Source: Methanobacteriota archaeon (GTDB lineage: Archaea > Halobacteriota > Methanomicrobia > Methanomicrobiales > Methanoculleaceae). Taken from it: DNA of 33,351 bases. The notes beneath the pieces were generated by a model, which was not told the origin of the DNA, made no database searches, and saw only the letters and a program-made list of their open reading frames with translations. Positions within the stretch are counted from its first letter, which is position 1. Every line of letters begins with the position of its first letter. Shown here piece by piece: positions 31,443 through 33,351 of the stretch. The stretch covers positions 1-33,351 of the forward strand of contig JASUSO010000015.1 in assembly GCA_030446015.1 (NCBI GenBank). The letters are read 5' to 3'. The position numbers and the translations under genes were made by a program.

Positions 31443-32714
31443 ATGGATCGCCTGCACCTGATCCTCCAGCGCTACTTCGGGCATTCTGCATTCAACCCCT
31501 ACCAGCAGGAGATCATCGAAGACCTGCTTGCCGGCCGCGACGTCCTTGCGGTGCTCGCGACCGGAGGCGGCAAATCGCTCTGCTATCAGGTCCCGGCGCT
31601 CATCGGCGACGGTCTCGTGCTGGTGGTCTCCCCCCTCATCGCGCTGATGAAGGATCAGGTCGACGATCTGCAGGCCCGCGGGATCGGGGCTGAAGCGCTC
31701 AACTCTTTCTGTTCCTACGCCGCGACGCGGCGGATCCTCGCGGAACTCAACGAGGGCCTGATACAGATCCTTTACGTCTCGCCGGAGAAGGCTGTCGGCG
31801 ACGACTTTCTCGACCTGATGGCGTCCCTTCCGGTCAACCTGATCGCGGTCGACGAGGCGCACTGCATATCGATGTGGGGGCACCAGTTCCGCCCGGAGTA
31901 CCGGTCGCTCTCGGTGCTCAAGGAGCGGTTCCCCGGGGTGCCGATGGTCGCCCTGACGGCGACCGCGACCCCGGACGTCCGCGACGACATCGCGCGACAG
32001 CTCAATCTTTCGAGCCCTTCGGTCTACGTCGGGAGTTTCAACCGCGAGAACCTCCGGTACGCCGTCGTCAGAAAGGAGGAGAACGCGTACGAACGGCTCC
32101 GCTCCTACCTCCGAAGCCGGAGAGGAGATGCCGGGATCGTCTACATTGCAACCCGGGAGGGGGCCGAGACGCTCGCGGCACGGCTCCGTGCCGGCGGCAT
32201 CCCGGCGCTCCCCTACCATGCCGGCATGACGGCGGGGGCCCGGGCGGAGACGCAGGACCAGTTCATCAGCGGGAAGGTCCCGGTCGTCTGCGCAACGAGC
32301 GCGTTCGGGATGGGGATCGACAAGCCGGATGTCCGGTTCGTCGTCCACTACGATATGCCGAAGACGCTTGAAGCCTACTACCAGGAGAGCGGCCGGGCCG
32401 GACGGGACGGGAAGGCAAGCGACTGCATCCTCTACTACAGCGACGACGATGCACGGCGCCTCAGATCGTTCATCGACCGCGATCTGGCGTCCGAGTTCCA
32501 GCGCGAGGTCGCACGCTCGAAGCTCCAGAGCATGGTCGACTACTGCATCGCTCAGGGGTGCAGGAGACGGGTGCTCCTCGGGTACTTCGGGGAGCATTTT
32601 GAAGGGCCCTGCAACGGGTGCGATGCCTGCACTCCGGCCGGAAAGGCCCGCCCCCGCTCAGGGCGGCGGAAACGCGGCGCCGCCCGAACTGCGTCCGGCC
32701 CGGCCAGAGGATGA
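31443..32714 (+). CDS. recQ: RecQ-family ATP-dependent DNA helicase, short form
   Basis: A 423-residue superfamily 2 helicase that unwinds DNA 3'-5' in repair and recombination. All helicase motifs are visible: motif 0 FNPYQQEII, Walker A ATGGGKSLCYQ, motif Ia VVSPLIALMKDQV, DEAHCISMWGHQFRPEY, LTATATP, and motif VI QESGRAGRDG. The RecQ zinc-binding subdomain follows with CIAQGCRRR...CNGCDAC, but the winged-helix RQC and HRDC domains of E. coli RecQ (about 610 aa) are absent, replaced by a short Arg-rich tail. ATG 31443 or GTG 31440 is possible. TATATA lies only 4-9 nt before the start, too close to be its promoter, so the true promoter is unresolved. Confidence 0.92.
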   Translation: MDRLHLILQRYFGHSAFNPYQQEIIEDLLAGRDVLAVLATGGGKSLCYQVPALIGDGLVLVVSPLIALMKDQVDDLQARGIGAEALNSFCSYAATRRILAELNEGLIQILYVSPEKAVGDDFLDLMASLPVNLIAVDEAHCISMWGHQFRPEYRSLSVLKERFPGVPMVALTATATPDVRDDIARQLNLSSPSVYVGSFNRENLRYAVVRKEENAYERLRSYLRSRRGDAGIVYIATREGAETLAARLRAGGIPALPYHAGMTAGARAETQDQFISGKVPVVCATSAFGMGIDKPDVRFVVHYDMPKTLEAYYQESGRAGRDGKASDCILYYSDDDARRLRSFIDRDLASEFQREVARSKLQSMVDYCIAQGCRRRVLLGYFGEHFEGPCNGCDACTPAGKARPRSGRRKRGAARTASGPARG

Positions 32715-32785
32715 CGGCACCCCTCGCCTACTCCCGGGGGAAACACCTATTACGCATACGACAATAGAGGGGCCCGGGTGTTTCC

Positions 32786-33007
32786 ATGAAGAGATTGACC
32801 CGTTCGACGGCCGACCGGTGGATCGCCGGGATATGCGGCGGCATAGGAGAATACCTTGAGATCGACCCGAACGTCATCCGGGTGATCTGGGTCATCCTCA
32901 CCGTGATCACGGGATTCATTGCCGGGATCATCATCTACATCCTGCTCTGGATCATCCTGCCGGAGGGCGGGCAGGTGCGTCCGGTGGAGACGTTCGGCGA
33001 GGCATAG
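32786..33007 (+). CDS. PspC-domain small membrane protein
   Basis: A 73-residue protein consisting of a PspC domain: KRLTRSTADRWIAGICGGIG with the conserved Gly-rich turn, EYLEIDPNVIRVIWVILTVI, and a hydrophobic transmembrane segment (about 32-58, FIAGIIIYILLWIILP) ending in the characteristic LLW-ILP. In bacteria PspC acts in envelope stress with PspA; stand-alone versions in archaea are of unknown role. The ATG at 32786 is preceded by GGGTG about 6 nt upstream. It lies 71 nt after recQ on the same strand and could be cotranscribed. Confidence 0.88.
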   Translation: MKRLTRSTADRWIAGICGGIGEYLEIDPNVIRVIWVILTVITGFIAGIIIYILLWIILPEGGQVRPVETFGEA

Positions 33008-33351
33008 AGCGACGGGCCGGAACTCGAAAAAATTCAAAGCGTTTTCGAGTAACGAGGTTCCGTAGGAACCGAGTTTAAGCACCGTTAGGTGCGAGTGGCG
33101 ACGGGCGGGGTGCACCCGGGAGACTGCACCCGGTTTTTTGCTGAAAGAGGGGTGGCCGTACGGGCTGGTGATGCGGGACTCACCTCTAGAGTTTAAAGCC
33201 CAACACACTGGACCGTGGGAGCATCGCCACTGGGGGAGGGGCTGACGGGGAGTGCGAGCGAAGCGAGCTTGAGCACCGTTAGGTGCGAGGTGCGATGTTC
33301 CGCTAGGAACGAAGCACGAGAAGACCGAAGGTCTTAGAGATGCGAGCGAAG
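33008..33351. other. Non-coding end of window with hairpin repeats
   Basis: After the PspC gene there is a fragment with GGTTCC-gta-GGAACC and GCACC-gtt-AGGTGC hairpins (33055-33093), a GGGTGCACCC palindrome followed by a second TGCACCCGGTTTTTT run (33108-33140) that may terminate transcription, then the start of another hairpin-array element at 33222. No gene is credible. Confidence 0.6.
33222..33351 (-). repeat. Hairpin-array element, copy 4 (reverse orientation, cut by window end)
   Basis: Starts CATCGCCA, one base different from the terminal repeat of the other copies, then runs GGGGAGGGGCTGACGGGGAG, GCGAGCG-aa-GCGAGC, GCACC-gtt-AGGTGC, GTTCCG-ct-AGGAAC and GAAGACC-gaa-GGTCTT. Read on the minus strand it follows the right arm of copy 2 (7335-7480) unit by unit with few substitutions, ending at the window edge in the middle of the GCTCGC unit. 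Confidence 0.75.

Noticed and set aside
31214-31693. Plus-strand open frame from the palindromic element into recQ
   Set aside because: Out of frame with recQ over its length; it is the repeat translated plus a shadow of the helicase.

Overview
The window reads as chromosomal DNA of a GC-rich methanogenic euryarchaeon, most likely Methanomicrobiales and close to Methanoculleus. The clade is inferred from gene content: archaeal triosephosphate isomerase, 3-dehydroquinate synthase II with ADTH-synthase-type aldolases, two proteasome-activating nucleotidases (PAN), aMBF1, the small subunit of archaeal phosphomevalonate dehydratase, and TATA-box promoters with short or absent leaders. I see no tRNA, rRNA, CRISPR array or intact transposase.

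Layout. 1-575: 5' part of tpiA (minus). 576-2134: an AT-richer island with two orphan genes flanking a 323-bp hairpin-array element. 2135-5554: a U32-family protein (RlhA-like) and divergent proC. 5636-7015: aroD, then a VapBC toxin-antitoxin pair. 7016-7721: non-coding, with a second, 404-bp hairpin-array element. 7722-15652 (minus): an eight-gene aromatic amino acid operon, read from the right as two ADTH-synthase/archaeal-aldolase paralogues, DHQ synthase II, tyrA, pheA, aroA, an aroK-aroE fusion and aroC. Nearly all junctions are 1-4 nt overlaps. With aroD on the other strand, the window holds the whole common pathway to chorismate plus the two prephenate branch enzymes; no chorismate mutase is seen. 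15949-20948: aMBF1, PAN copy 1, a PreA-like flavoprotein with ferredoxin tail, an orphan gene and PAN copy 2. 20963-21828: a perfect 20-bp palindrome with a TATA core, then phosphomevalonate dehydratase small subunit and a membrane-anchored J-domain protein. 21967-26337: tandem rubredoxin, a 1068-residue TPR protein and a coupled FKBP lipoprotein. 26338-26988: relics of the hairpin repeats. 26989-33007: CNNM/CorC-type CBS membrane protein, peroxiredoxin, NSS-family symporter, N-formylglutamate amidohydrolase-like protein, short RecQ helicase and PspC-domain protein. 33008-33351: more hairpin repeats running off the end.

The most unusual material is non-coding. The first family is a dispersed element bounded by TATCGCCA/TGGCGATA terminal inverted repeats and filled with about ten short hairpins in a row. 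It has two complete copies, one cut by the window end, and several fragments. The second is an ~85-bp palindromic element rich in CGCGAAG; one copy lies between genes before recQ, and the other is translated in frame inside the linker of the AroK-AroE fusion. Both deserve genome-wide and cross-species comparison.
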